Shown in pieces: positions 10,245 through 20,287 of a DNA stretch of 64,000 nucleotides. Origin of the DNA: Rhodocollybia butyracea. Its lineage: Eukaryota; Basidiomycota; Agaricomycetes; Agaricales; Omphalotaceae. A program made the position numbers and the translations under genes. A model generated the notes under the pieces. It worked only from the letters and a program-made list of their open reading frames with translations. It was not told the DNA's origin and made no database searches. Positions within the stretch are counted from its first letter, which is position 1. Each line of letters starts with the position of its first letter. The DNA is taken from positions 62,001-126,000 of the forward strand of contig JADNRY010000071.1 of the NCBI GenBank assembly GCA_015501585.1, given 5' to 3'.

Positions 10245-11702
10245 ATGACCCGCCGCGTAGTCCAAGCAGTTCCAAATGAGATTCTGGATATAATCTTTGA
10301 CAATTGCTGCGACACCAACCTCTTTAGCGTCGCGGATGCCAAACTTGTGGATTCGTTGGAAGAGATACCTGCACTGACGCTTAGCAGTGTCTGTTCGCAG
10401 TGGCGGAGGGTAGGCTTGTCGTCATCCAGGATCTGGTCTAGGATATCGCTGGACCTCGAGGGTGAATTTCCTCCCGGCGAAGATCAGCTTTCGATGATCT
10501 TGACAATATTCATCAGTCGATCACGGCAGCAGCCACTTGCTCTATCTATCTGTATCAGTGACTCACCTACCCCGGAATACTGGTGTCCGTACGAACCTTT
10601 GGCTATCCTGTGCAGGGAGTACCGGCGCTGGAGTAGCTTCACTTTCCAGTGCTGGAGTACTTTCACTTTTCATGATTGGACTGTAGATCATCTTTTTAGA
10701 TCTGCTGACTTGGATTCATCGCTACCTCTTGAGGCTTTCCCCGTACTTGTTGACCTTGACCTTGCGCTTGGTGACAGTTTAAGCTTTTTCACTGTTAGAG
10801 CACCTAGCCTCCAACAGTTGAATTTACACCAGTGCTCGCACCAGGTGTGGAAGAGTTCATTGTCTCCATTGGATCATGTAACCCATCTCCGACTGGATAA
10901 AATCTGGTCCCTGTTTATACAGGGGACAATCAGTGAACTTACCGGTCTACATTCGCTAGATGTTGATGATGGTATGGATGTTTGGGATCTAATCTGGCTC
11001 GATAGCCGTGGTGACGAAGCCACCCCAGCCGCTTGCCCCAGCATAGAAGTGCTGAATGTATCCCATTATGAGGATCGTACCTTCGATTCAATATTTCCAT
11101 ATATCAGCCTCCCATCGTTGAGGACTCTTTGTCTTGATTGTGCGCAGGACTTTGTCGAAACGGGGCATTTTTGGCCCAGCTTCAATCCTTTTATGGCGTT
11201 TGTGAAGCGCTCATCCTTTCTGTTAACCACTCTTTGCATCAAGTGCGTAGCTTTCTCCGACTCCGAACTCATCTATCTTCTATATCACATACCGACTCTA
11301 CTGGATCTCACTGTCATGGGTCCCAATATCAATTATGGGGAAGATGAAGCAATGTTAACTGGGCGGTTTCTTCAGAGCCTACATGTTGGTACTAGCTCTC
11401 TGCTACAACCAACTACTCCCCTTGTGCCACGGTTACGCTGCCTCACTATAAACGTCGGGGGATACTTCTTCGATGATAAAGCAGCGTTAGACTTAGTCGA
11501 GTCCCGGTGGGCACCCCACGGCTCGAAATATGGCATTGATTGTCTTCGGTCTTTTACAATCATTTTCCGCGCACGAATGAACGTTCCAAAAGCTTATGAT
11601 GCACTGAATAGCTTTAAGAAGGATGGTATGAAGATTACCGTTGCTTGCAAAAGATATGGTTTTCTATGGAAAGCAAGAAGGGCCTGCTCCCTCGGATCAT
11701 GA
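10245..11702 (+). CDS. F-box/LRR-type protein, gene 2, 3' end altered by a transposon
   Basis: A 485-residue paralogue of gene 1 with the same F-box start (VPNEILDIIFDNCCDTNLFS, then SSVCSQWRRVGLSSSRIWSR) and Leu-rich body. A 2.26-kb element begins at 11664, so the last residues (FLWKARRACSLGS) are read from its inverted repeat. Without the insert the frame would have stopped about three codons past the point of insertion, so the protein is nearly full length and may still work. The 5' leader lost the splice donor seen in gene 1 and gained an upstream ATG (10168) whose 26-codon frame overlaps the start codon. Likely role: substrate adaptor of an SCF ubiquitin ligase (family knowledge). Confidence 0.8.
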   Translation: MTRRVVQAVPNEILDIIFDNCCDTNLFSVADAKLVDSLEEIPALTLSSVCSQWRRVGLSSSRIWSRISLDLEGEFPPGEDQLSMILTIFISRSRQQPLALSICISDSPTPEYWCPYEPLAILCREYRRWSSFTFQCWSTFTFHDWTVDHLFRSADLDSSLPLEAFPVLVDLDLALGDSLSFFTVRAPSLQQLNLHQCSHQVWKSSLSPLDHVTHLRLDKIWSLFIQGTISELTGLHSLDVDDGMDVWDLIWLDSRGDEATPAACPSIEVLNVSHYEDRTFDSIFPYISLPSLRTLCLDCAQDFVETGHFWPSFNPFMAFVKRSSFLLTTLCIKCVAFSDSELIYLLYHIPTLLDLTVMGPNINYGEDEAMLTGRFLQSLHVGTSSLLQPTTPLVPRLRCLTINVGGYFFDDKAALDLVESRWAPHGSKYGIDCLRSFTIIFRARMNVPKAYDALNSFKKDGMKITVACKRYGFLWKARRACSLGS

Positions 11703-13920
11703 TTTTTGACGTCGCCGAACTGATGGAGCCGAATCGGGACACGGACCTTGGGCACTCGCTACAATTATGTAAATCTAAAACTATTTATAATTTATTCATT
11801 GGCGCTGTTCTCGTTGCGCTATTTGACAAACAAGAATCCTACTAATCATTCTTGCAAATTCGTAACCGTGGAAATAGCCAAGTTGCGGCACTGTGAACCC
11901 GAAAAATAGAGATGCAAAGAACAGGGTGCCTATAGTACATGGTAAGTCAAAGTAACATAGAAGGGTGGGTTTCGCTCAAATGGACTGATAAGGAGACAGA
12001 GAGAAGATTGAGTCCCTGATTCTGACCAAAGGGAAGAAGAGGGTCTTGTCGTGTGGGATCGGTGTGAGACACCAAGAAAAGCTCGTAAGTAGCGGGTAAT
12101 ATAATCTCACGGCTTAATTTTGAGTCGCATTTACGTCGTTCGGCAGACCGCTATAATAATGCTTTCCGAGTCCTTAGGCTAGTCATACAAGCTATTGATC
12201 CCCAGATTATTTGATTGCACCTACGCCAAACCTGTGCTGAGGGGCATTGTATTTCGAGCAATGGTATTTACTTACTTGTTCTACATACTAGTACCGGGGC
12301 ACGAGGTTTGTAAAGGTTTTGTGGCCTATGTTGAGGTGTGAACATAATGTGCTGGGAGTCCTGCTTCTCGGATCTGTTTCCGGATTCCAAAGGGGAGGTG
12401 TTCTCTGTTGACAAATACTCTTCTTCTCCTTTACTTATAGTGCCTGATTACTTGTGCAGCATGCTCCTTTTGTTTCATCTACAGAGTTAGCATTCACAGA
12501 TACTTACATTTATTGATAAGAGTTGTTGTACACTCATGTAGTAAGTACTACTGAGTAGTTAACTTACCAAGTTCACAGCCTAGAGGTAGCAGAAAAAGTC
12601 AAGTAATTTGTAAATAACCCAATATGAGGATGTTTCTGCCCACAAAGAACTGACAAGTGTACATCTCAAGTTAAGTTGAACATATAGAAATTGAACAAAG
12701 TTCAAACTGAAAATAAAATGATATCACTCACGGACTTGTCATTGTCTGAGCATCAGTACGGAGCTCTCCACTTCCTTGAAAGTCAGACAAAAAGGCAACT
12801 CCTTGTGTCTTGACATCAACTTGACATATTGCCAGTGCTGGCAAGCACCGGGCACCCATCATTATTATGTACATCTATTACTATTCATTCATATTCTCGT
12901 TTGTCAAGATAATACTAAGGGCATACAATAAGTAACCCACTAATCATTCTTGCAAGTTTGTAACTGTGGAAATAGTGAAGTAGCGGCACTATGGACCTGA
13001 AAGATAGAGATGCAAAGAACTACCATGCTTCTATTCCAGCTATCTCAAAGCCATCTTTTTTTGATTTTCTTTAAGATTCAGGTATCGAATCTTGACTCCA
13101 TGGCTCACTCTTAATACTATATGATCAGTATATGATTGCATGCAAGATCAATCCTCCACTGTTGAAGTACTTACTAGCACATATGCACAACCTGGGCTGA
13201 ACTTTAGGAGCTCTGAGGTGCTCTGCAGCGCTCCAGTATGGTAGTGAGGACTGCCCTTCAGAATTCCTGGATAATTTTGATATTTGAGGCTTCTAGTGTT
13301 GTATAAACTGGGATGTGACTGTGATCCTACTCTCAGCTACAGTATCAATATTGTGAAGTCTTATTTTACCGCTACCCCGCATGTCTGGCAGTGACATATT
13401 GAAAATTATATATGGGGACACTGAAGAGGGCAAGAGGCAGATAGTATTTGGACAAGGTAATATTGATAGCTGTTCCTGAAACCTCCTGGCAGAGCACCAG
13501 TGTAACAAGTTCTGTAGTTGGATTGGATGGACTTGAAGGGATCTGATGAATCCGAGGATCTGTAGTACTTTCTATTTCCCATTGTATGCTTGTGTAACAC
13601 GTAACAGAGGGTTCCAGCCATGGTTTCCTCAAAGCTTGAAACGGGGCTACTAGGTGGCGAGCTTTAAGCCATCAAGATTGACGCGCAATGCGTGATATCC
13701 AGCGAGCATGTGTTTGTAATGATACAGGATTGCATGATAATTGTGATAAGCTACTTCTTGTTTGTCAAATAGCGCAACGAGAACAGCGCCAATGAATAAA
13801 TAGTATTAGATCTACATAATTGTAGCGAGTGCCCGAGGTCCGTGTCCCGATTCGGCTCCATCAGTTTGGCGACGTCAAAAATCATGATCCGAGGGAGCAG
13901 GCCCTTCTTGCTTTCCATAG
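11664..13920. mobile_element. 2.26-kb DNA element with ~165-bp terminal inverted repeats, TSD TTTT
   Basis: The left end (ctatggaaagcaag...) and right end (...cttgctttccatag) are near-identical inverted repeats over about 165 bp (11664-11836 and about 13757-13920). TTTT flanks both sides (11660-11663, 13921-13924), and F-box gene 2 continues across the empty site. There is no transposase ORF, so it is non-autonomous. Inside, a block of about 90 bp is directly repeated (11831-11922 and 12931-13022) and a Copia solo LTR is inserted. Superfamily unknown. Confidence 0.75.
12329..12577 (+). mobile_element. Degenerate Copia solo LTR, TSD GCCTA
   Basis: It starts tgttgagg and ends aagttcaca, like the 413-bp LTRs at 15977 and 24380, and shares internal blocks (gcttctcgg, aaggggaggt, gttgtacactc, tactgag). 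GCCTA occurs immediately before (12324-12328) and after (12578-12582). It is shorter (249 bp) and diverged, so it is an older member with internal deletions. Confidence 0.7.
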
Positions 13921-14022
13921 TTTTCCATCCTCGCCATAGTGTGCCATTACTCGATTTAAGTGTTATGACCAAATATCGATGAAATGCAATTTGTTAATAT
14001 ATCCTTTCAATATCGTTGGTGG

Positions 14023-14120
14023 TGGTGGTGGTGTAACCGACGTGGTCCCATTGAGGAACAGTCGGGGCCCCAGCTACATGTATAGCGCCACATACATGCC
14101 TGAGATGTATAATCCCAACA
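14023..14120 (-). repeat. SINE-like repeat with (GGT)n edge, copy 1
   Basis: A run of GGT triplets leads into gtaaccgacgtggtccca and ggggccccagctacatgta. The same text recurs at 15541-15640 behind an (AGGT)n run. Read on the minus strand, each copy ends in a simple-repeat tail, as SINEs often do. No clear RNA polymerase III boxes were identified, so the class is tentative. Confidence 0.35.
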
Positions 14121-14534
14121 ATGCTGTGATCAATACCGAAGTACTGTCGCACAAACGTTGAGATTACACATGAGTACATAAATGGCGCCAAAATTCGCGT
14201 ACTACACCCGCATCAAAAACTACATCGTTACGCTACGCAATAGAAAGCAGGATCTGGAATATTTGATAGTGCTACCAATACATCCATCTCCATGAAATAT
14301 TGAAGCCTGAGATAGACGAGGTCGGGATTCACCGCACAATCGAGCAGTGCGTGTACCTCATCTTCTGCTGCAATCTAGCGCTACACGCGGAAGTAAACAG
14401 AGAGTTGCATGTCTGATAACACATAATAGCAAATGTGCATTGCAGAGTATTACATTCAAGAGCACAAGGACATGGACGAGAAAAATATTTTTAGGCGCCC
14501 GCTGGATAATACAGGAGCAATTGCAGCATGGTCA

Positions 14535-14735
14535 AGCACACAAAGACAAGCGCACAAGGACAAGCGCACAAAGACAAGCGCACAAGGACAAGCGCACAAA
14601 GACAAGCGCACAAGGACAAGCGCACAAAGACAAGCGCACAAGGACAAGCGCACAAGGACAAGAGCACAAAGACAAGCGCACAAGGACTATCACATTCAAG
14701 AACACAAGGACAAGCGCACAAGGACAATCGCATTT
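14535..14735. repeat. 14-bp minisatellite (CACAARGACAAGCG)n
   Basis: About a dozen tandem copies of a 14-bp unit alternate cacaaagacaagcg and cacaaggacaagcg, and the array decays at its 3' end. Because 14 is not a multiple of three, every frame on both strands stays open here; those Lys/Asp/Arg-rich or Cys/Leu-rich frames are artefacts of the repeat. Confidence 0.85.
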
Positions 14736-15540
14736 GGATAACAAGAACAACCGCATAAGGAATACGAGAATGCTCACATTCATCAGAACAGCAAGTGTTG
14801 TATAATGCATTATCATGAATCTTGAAGACAGAATAGGCTCTTTATAAAGGAGCGGGCCACCGAGAGTAGCAGATGATCAAAGAAATGGGAGATTGCAATG
14901 TCCCAAGGACAAGCCGGCCTCTGTCAATAGTAATAGGAAGGATACAGAGGCTGTAACCAGGTAGAAGGGCGTAAATCTCAAACCCGGAGTGTCCATGTGA
15001 TGAAGAGTCCATATTAATGCCAGAGGCGGCGAAAGCAACGAATACTATATACAGGTTCATTAGCATATATAGATCTATATGGCATACCTTGGACATTCAT
15101 AAGTCATTTGCGAGACAATGTACTGGCAGTAACAGCTTGAGCGACGATGTCTCAGAATGTCTTGAGATACATTTCCTGTGAGGCGACCCAGCTGTTGTTC
15201 TGAGACCTAGAAACTGGCAAGAAGAAGAGGAATCAAGGAGTAGAGTAGAGCTGCAGAGTTAGATGGGTGAAAAATTCGATCCAAAAACATAGATGGTGGT
15301 CGATAATACGTTGGATGGTATATGTTCAGTTTAGTTGTTGTCCACGGTGCACATTTGGCAATATAGAGACTGACAGTTGCGTTATCCCGAACACGCTTTT
15401 TCCAAGGCACCTCAAAACTTGATGGACATCTTGGTATGCTTTTATTCGTGATGCAGTCTTAGACTCGGACCCGGCAGCCGTAGTGAGACTTGCGATTTGC
15501 ATTCCTTATTTTGACACAGTAGTCTGAGGAAACCGCTCTC

Positions 15541-15640
15541 CAAGGTAGGTAGGTAGGTAGTAGTAACCGACGTGGTCCCATTTAGGAACTGCCGGGGCCC
15601 CAGCCACATGTATCACGCCAAATACATGCCTGGGATGCAT
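15541..15640 (-). repeat. SINE-like repeat with (AGGT)n edge, copy 2
   Basis: aggtaggtaggtaggtag leads into gtaaccgacgtggtccca and ggggccccagccacatgta, about 85 percent similar by eye to 14023-14120 and in the same orientation. The different simple-repeat edge (AGGT against GGT) fits an independently inserted SINE-like element. Confidence 0.35.
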
Positions 15641-15976
15641 AGCGGGAGGGTGATTTTTGCGAGCAGCGGGTGCGAGAGTGTGCAGGTGCGGGATCTGCGA
15701 GCCTCTATTATTATAACTATAATTATTAAGTGCAAGTCAAGTGCAAGTATTTATCATTCACTGAATATAGGAGATTAGGTATCTGACTATATGTTACATA
15801 TGTAGTTTACTAGTAGTTGACAGTCTAATTGACAATCCACTATGAAACTACCAGGATATTGCACCTAAGTACACACAGTGTACATTCCTATAAGGAACCG
15901 CAATATCTTCAACACCTTTGGCTTTAATAGACTCAACTTTGACTTGTAGTTGGCATATATGCTCACAGATGATACT

Positions 15977-16389
15977 TGTTGAGGCTAGAACCGCCCCCAT
16001 TACTATTAGGAGTCCCGCTTCTCGGGCCCGTTGCCGGTATAAGGGGAGGTATTTCTCCGCTCATGATTGTTTTTCCTTTCTTTACCTTATAGGCATATCC
16101 TTTATCTTTGTCGCCTAATCTTTACTTACTCGCTTCATTAAAAGACCGCCTCGGGAGGCGGCATCGATACATTATTTATATTTCGTTACTTTCCTTTATT
16201 TTCCCTCAGTCGTTGTACACTCGTGTACTACTGAGGGTAAGCTTATTTGTATATTTACTTGTGTTCCTCGTACTGATATTCACTTATAGTTTAGATTACT
16301 TACTAAGTTCACAGGTACTTATATTTCACAATACAGAGTCGTTGTACACTCGTGTACTACTGAGGTTTAGATTACTTACTAAGTTCACA
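15977..16389 (+). repeat. Copia 5' LTR
   Basis: 413 bp, TG...CA ended. It contains two copies of the palindromic block gttgtacactcgtgtactac and a GC-rich inverted pair (gaccgcctcgggaggcgg). Its only difference from the 3' LTR is T for C near the 3' end (gaggttt against gaggctt). Confidence 0.9.
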
Positions 16390-16401
16390 GGTTATGGGCC
16401 C
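16390..16401 (+). other. Primer binding site, half-tRNA initiator Met type
   Basis: ggttatgggccc directly follows the LTR. Its complement gggcccataacc is the anticodon stem-loop of eukaryotic initiator tRNA-Met, the primer used by Drosophila copia (established). The nested element at 20288-22052 has the same motif beside its own LTR. Confidence 0.7.
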
Positions 16402-16479
16402 CGCCTTCCACTGAACTTACAGAAAACACGAACTGCTAGAAACTTATCAACTCAATTAAAATTACTACCGAACCCAGAT

Positions 16480-19233
16480 ATGGCGAGTAACGGAGCGATT
16501 CCACCTCCTATACCAGAGATCCCCGAAGACCAGAAGTTCGACGGGGGAGTATGACTTGCATGGGCACCAATAGAACGAAAAATAAAAAATGCCCTAAAGG
16601 GACAAGGTCTAATTGGATATGTAGACGGTACTATTCCACGACCCCCTATAATCCCTGCTCCGAACCCTCCTGATCCTACTGCGCCCGCGCTCCTTCCTAC
16701 TCCCGTATACTCGTTGATTCCATCTCGCGAGGAATGGACATTCCGAAATGACCGCACAAAAGGGCTTGTGGAAGCGTATGTCTCAGACCTTCCATCTCTT
16801 GTCCCTACTGTCGACAAGATGAACGCGTTTGAAGTTCTGGAAGCCCTTACCAGAGAATTTGGACAGACCGACAAGATGAAAAAGGTTCACTCCATGCGCC
16901 GACTTCGAACTCATACTTTCCGTGATAATGAGGATATTGATGCCTTCTTCAAAACCTTCCGCGAGTTGAGGAAGGAAGCGATTGATGCGGGAAATGATGT
17001 ACCAGATGACGTCTTCAAGGACTTGGTTGTTGCTGCTTTCCCTACCGCGACGTTCGACACCATACTCCAAAATATCACTGCAAACCCCACTGCCTTCGCA
17101 AGTTCTTCCTCGGTTATCCAGCAGATCTCCTACCAGTATTCCCGGGTGAAGAACCGACCAGACAGTGCAGTGTCTGGTGACAGACTACCTCAGGCAAACC
17201 TCATTACTGCCCTTCAGACTCGTATCGAGCAGCTTGAGCGTGAGCGATATTTGGGTATTTACGTGTAGGTATGCGAAAGGTGCTATAAAACAACCTAACA
17301 AAAACACTACCGCACCTAACCAGACTATCGATATGTAAGGGAGCGAGGGCGGGTTGTCAGAGATTCCCCGAGGGAAAGCTTTGTAATATCGGATGTACGC
17401 GCGCGACTGCTCCAGGTTCAAGACTGTAGCGCTAACGTAGGTAACTAAGCTTAGACAACTCTTAGAACTAAGTCGAGAGAAGCCTAGTTGGGGTGTACGA
17501 GTGTACGAGGGAAACCAGATGTGTATGTCCAAATCAATTAACCAAAACCAAAACCAATACAACGAAACTAAGATTCTCCTAGGCAAACTCTGGCGCTAGC
17601 TAGAATAGTAATCTCGAGGTTTGTCAACAACCCTAGGCAAACTCTGGCACTAGCTGCTGTGACGCCGTAAAGTCCTCGACCAAACTCTGGGCCAAGCTAC
17701 GATATTGTGAGTGAACTTAATCACTAGGAACTCGTACCACAATCTTAGCGGCTCGTCTAACTTTGTGAAGAAGTCAACTAAGGAACCCTCACTCTGGAGC
17801 CAAATAATCCCTTACTAGAAGCCGTCCCCTCTAAGGAAGCAACTAGATTTGAGTTGATCTGGAGTTCGAGAGAACTCTACACACTTAAATTCGATCAAGA
17901 TATAAATGGGCTTTGCGAAGCGCGTGAAGTTTATTACTTTCTTAAGATAACCAAGTCAGGAGGCGTCACGCTACTGATCCCGTGGGGACGTTCTACGGAG
18001 CACTGGTCTTAGCAGTCAAGTCGAGGGCAAGAAACTTGTCTTATTGAATAAATATATCTGGCTTATATACTGAGTAGAGAGAGTTTAATACGAAAAATAG
18101 ACGAAACAGATACGGAGAGAGACGGAAAGAGAGTGGAACAGAGGAATCTGGCTCGGAAAGGAAACTCCAGCCTATATATGGTACACACGATAAAGAAATA
18201 GTCCATTCTTGGGTATATATCAGAGGTAAAATATGATTTCGTGAGGATTAACATAGTTTTAGAGTGTTTTGATCCGAGCGAGGTTTCTCCGATTACTCCA
18301 CAATTCTCCGGGGTCAGGAGTACCTTTGCGCTTCATGATCACTCGCCGCCCGGTTTCCCTTGGGTGAGTTTCATTCTATTCCTCGGATAGTTCTGTCCAT
18401 CCTGAGTGTGATTAACATTCTCTCGAGAAGGCCTGTTATCTAGCTTTCCAACAACACCACTTATGATAATCTCGAGCAACTGCGCTGAGTATGTACAAGT
18501 GATTCCCGATAGTCGGCTTTAACGGATAAGACCTCCCGTGTATGATTTCTAAGATCAAATGTTTCGATTTGCCAAGGCTATTCCGGCGCGTAGCTTTCCG
18601 TAGGACCGCTAAGTATGTTTCTACCGTCCTCACGGTTACGACCGGTGCCGCGAATAGACCTCTACGGTTTCCCTCGGGATTGTTCTGGTCCACTGTTACG
18701 GACTGTAAAGTCCACATCTTAACATAGCTCGTTGGGGGTCTTAGTGCGAGGGATGCCTTCCCTCGAGTAACGCGTTGGCTTAGTACTTATCCCGCTTCGA
18801 GATGTCCTGTAGTTTAGAGAGTCTACACTCTTTGGGTATAACTAGATTGACAATCTAGCGTTACATCTCCGGGCAGCCCAGGTATCCTCGCTAGCTTGGC
18901 TCTAGGCTACGCTTGTGGGCGTACCTTCACGGCTCGCTGAGTATTATTGTTAAGTTCTTTGCCTCGGCAACAGCTATCACGCTCGGGCTCCGTATAACTC
19001 TCTTATTGCATTGTATAACACGTACAAAGCGTCAAAATGTACGGTTACACGCCTTAGGCCGATTTTAGGCCTAATAGCGAGGTGGAAGCAGTGTGCCGAG
19101 ATTGAATGGAAAGAAGTGCACTAATCCAAATTGTCTACGAACTGGTCACCTTGCCGAGGAGTGTTTCCGAAGGGGAGGAGGAAAAGAAGGCCAGTCCCGT
19201 CATGGTGGAAAGGGAAGAAGGATACCGATACAC
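16480..19233 (+). pseudogene. Copia gag (interrupted by stop and by a nested element)
   Basis: The frame starts MASNGAIPPPIPEIPEDQKF at 16480 and meets TGA at 16552-16554. It then reads on as a gag with WAPIERKIKNALKGQG, EEWTFRNDRTKGLVEAYVSD and VDKMNAFEVLEALTREFGQT up to 17247. The nested element (17248-19076 plus a 4-bp duplication) splits it. The frame resumes exactly at 19081 with the zinc knuckle CTNPNCLRTGHLAEEC (from 19117), the CX4CX4HX4C form. It runs out of frame with the protease near 19215: a -1 shift is needed. Gag packages the element RNA. Confidence 0.8.
17248..19076 (+). mobile_element. Non-coding TATTTGGG/TATTAGG element, complete copy A, TSD GCGA
   Basis: 1829 bp, starting tatttgggtatttacg and ending ttaggcctaata, with GCGA on both sides (17244-17247, 19077-19080). 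The gag frame of Copia is continuous once the insert and one GCGA are ignored, which fixes the boundaries. Termini are weakly inverted (TATTtGG/TATTaGG), and a 7-bp palindrome (ttaggcc...ggcctaa) lies at the right end. It has no ORF of note. Related copies lie at 49-59 kb. Confidence 0.8.
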
Positions 19234-20287
19234 CTCTAGCGATCTCGAGTTTGAGTCCTGCTCCGGCTGCAAACTCAGCGGTGGTTGTTGGGGAGCTGAC
19301 CCAGCACTACACCCAGGCCTTGTTAGCATCTGAGAGCGGAATAGAAGGGGAAACTTACGCTGATTCAGGCGCGAGTGATCACTTCTTTTGTCACCGCTCG
19401 GACTTCCTCACCTATACGCCTTGCTCACGGTTAGGTGGATCGTCAGAGAAGTCGACTAGCCTTGCTATTGTAGGGACAGGAAAAGCTCAGAAAACTTTCT
19501 TGCACAAAGGAAATATGGTCACCATTACCTTCGAGGAAGCACTCCATACTCCGACAGTTTCCTCCAACCTTGTATCCATCTCCAAGCTCGATGCTAAAGG
19601 TGTAACAATTATCTTCGGGAATGGGGTAGCCAAATTTTACTCACCTCAGGGCGTTCACTTCTTGACTGGTCTTGGGGCTGGAGGACTGTACCACTTGCCA
19701 GAGCGAGTTAGTTCTGCTTTGGTCGTTCGATCCCAGACTCTGAATAAACCCGTGGATCTACAAGGATGGCACAAGTGTTTTGGCCATGCCGGCATCATGA
19801 GAATCCAGTTGGTGATAGCAAAAGGGCTACTTGATGGTCTTAATGTGGTTGGAAGTTGGAGAGATGAACAACCTGAATGTGACCCGTGCCATATTGGTCA
19901 AGCTAAGCGTCGCCCATTCGATGGCAGTAACGATGGAGAACGAAGACTGCTGGAGCGGGTTCATATCGACCTGACTGGACCGATGAGGACGAGAGCGATG
20001 GGAGGGTTCTATTACTCTATGCCCATTGTTGATGGGTGGTCCGCGATGGCAAGAGACTTCTACTTGGCCAATAAGGAATCAACCACGACCCTTGCTGCTT
20101 TGGTGAAATACAAGGCTTTAGCAGAGAAAGAAACTGGGGAGAAGTTGCTGTATGTGAGAGTTGATGGAGGAAAAGAATTTGGAAGTGATTTGTGGCGGAG
20201 CTGGGCCGATGAAAATGGCGTTAAGCTGGAAGTCATTCCTGCGTACTTGTCAGCCGCGAATGGCCTTGTCGAAAGGAAGCACGGTAT
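19131..20287 (+). pseudogene. Copia pol part 1: protease and integrase N-terminal part
   Basis: The frame contains the protease motif YADSGASDHFF (about 19363), the pre-integrase HHCC finger (WHKCFGHAG ... CDPCHIGQAKRRPF, about 19770-19920), and integrase core residues in ERVHIDLTGP, YVRVDGGKEFGSDLWRSW and ANGLVERKHG. It is cut at 20287 by a nested element. It continues at 22053 in the same frame after removal of the insert and its 5-bp duplication (GGTAT). The upstream gag lies in another frame. Confidence 0.85.

Larger units (their letters stand above)
13925..15540. other. 3' flank of F-box gene 2, split by an insertion of about 1.4 kb
   Basis: 13975-14020 (gatgaaatgcaattt...ctttcaatatcg) and 15432 onwards (tggtatgcttttattcgtgatgcagtc) correspond to one continuous block downstream of the F-box relic (39675-39760) and of gene 1 (7615-7670). 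The intervening 14024-15431 is therefore inserted sequence. It holds a SINE-like segment and a minisatellite but no credible gene. Confidence 0.5.

Noticed and set aside
14347..14816. Several long Lys-rich or Cys/Leu-rich ORFs on both strands
   Set aside because: All result from the 14-bp minisatellite, whose unit length keeps every frame open.
16108..16479. ORF over the Copia 5' LTR (and its twin at 24511)
   Set aside because: It is read through LTR sequence; the LTR boundaries and primer site show that coding starts at the gag ATG at 16480.
17180..19076. Helitron origin for the TATTTGGG element (terminal palindrome near the 3' end)
   Set aside because: Helitrons make no target duplication, but copies A and B each have a perfect 4-bp duplication proven by the host frame.
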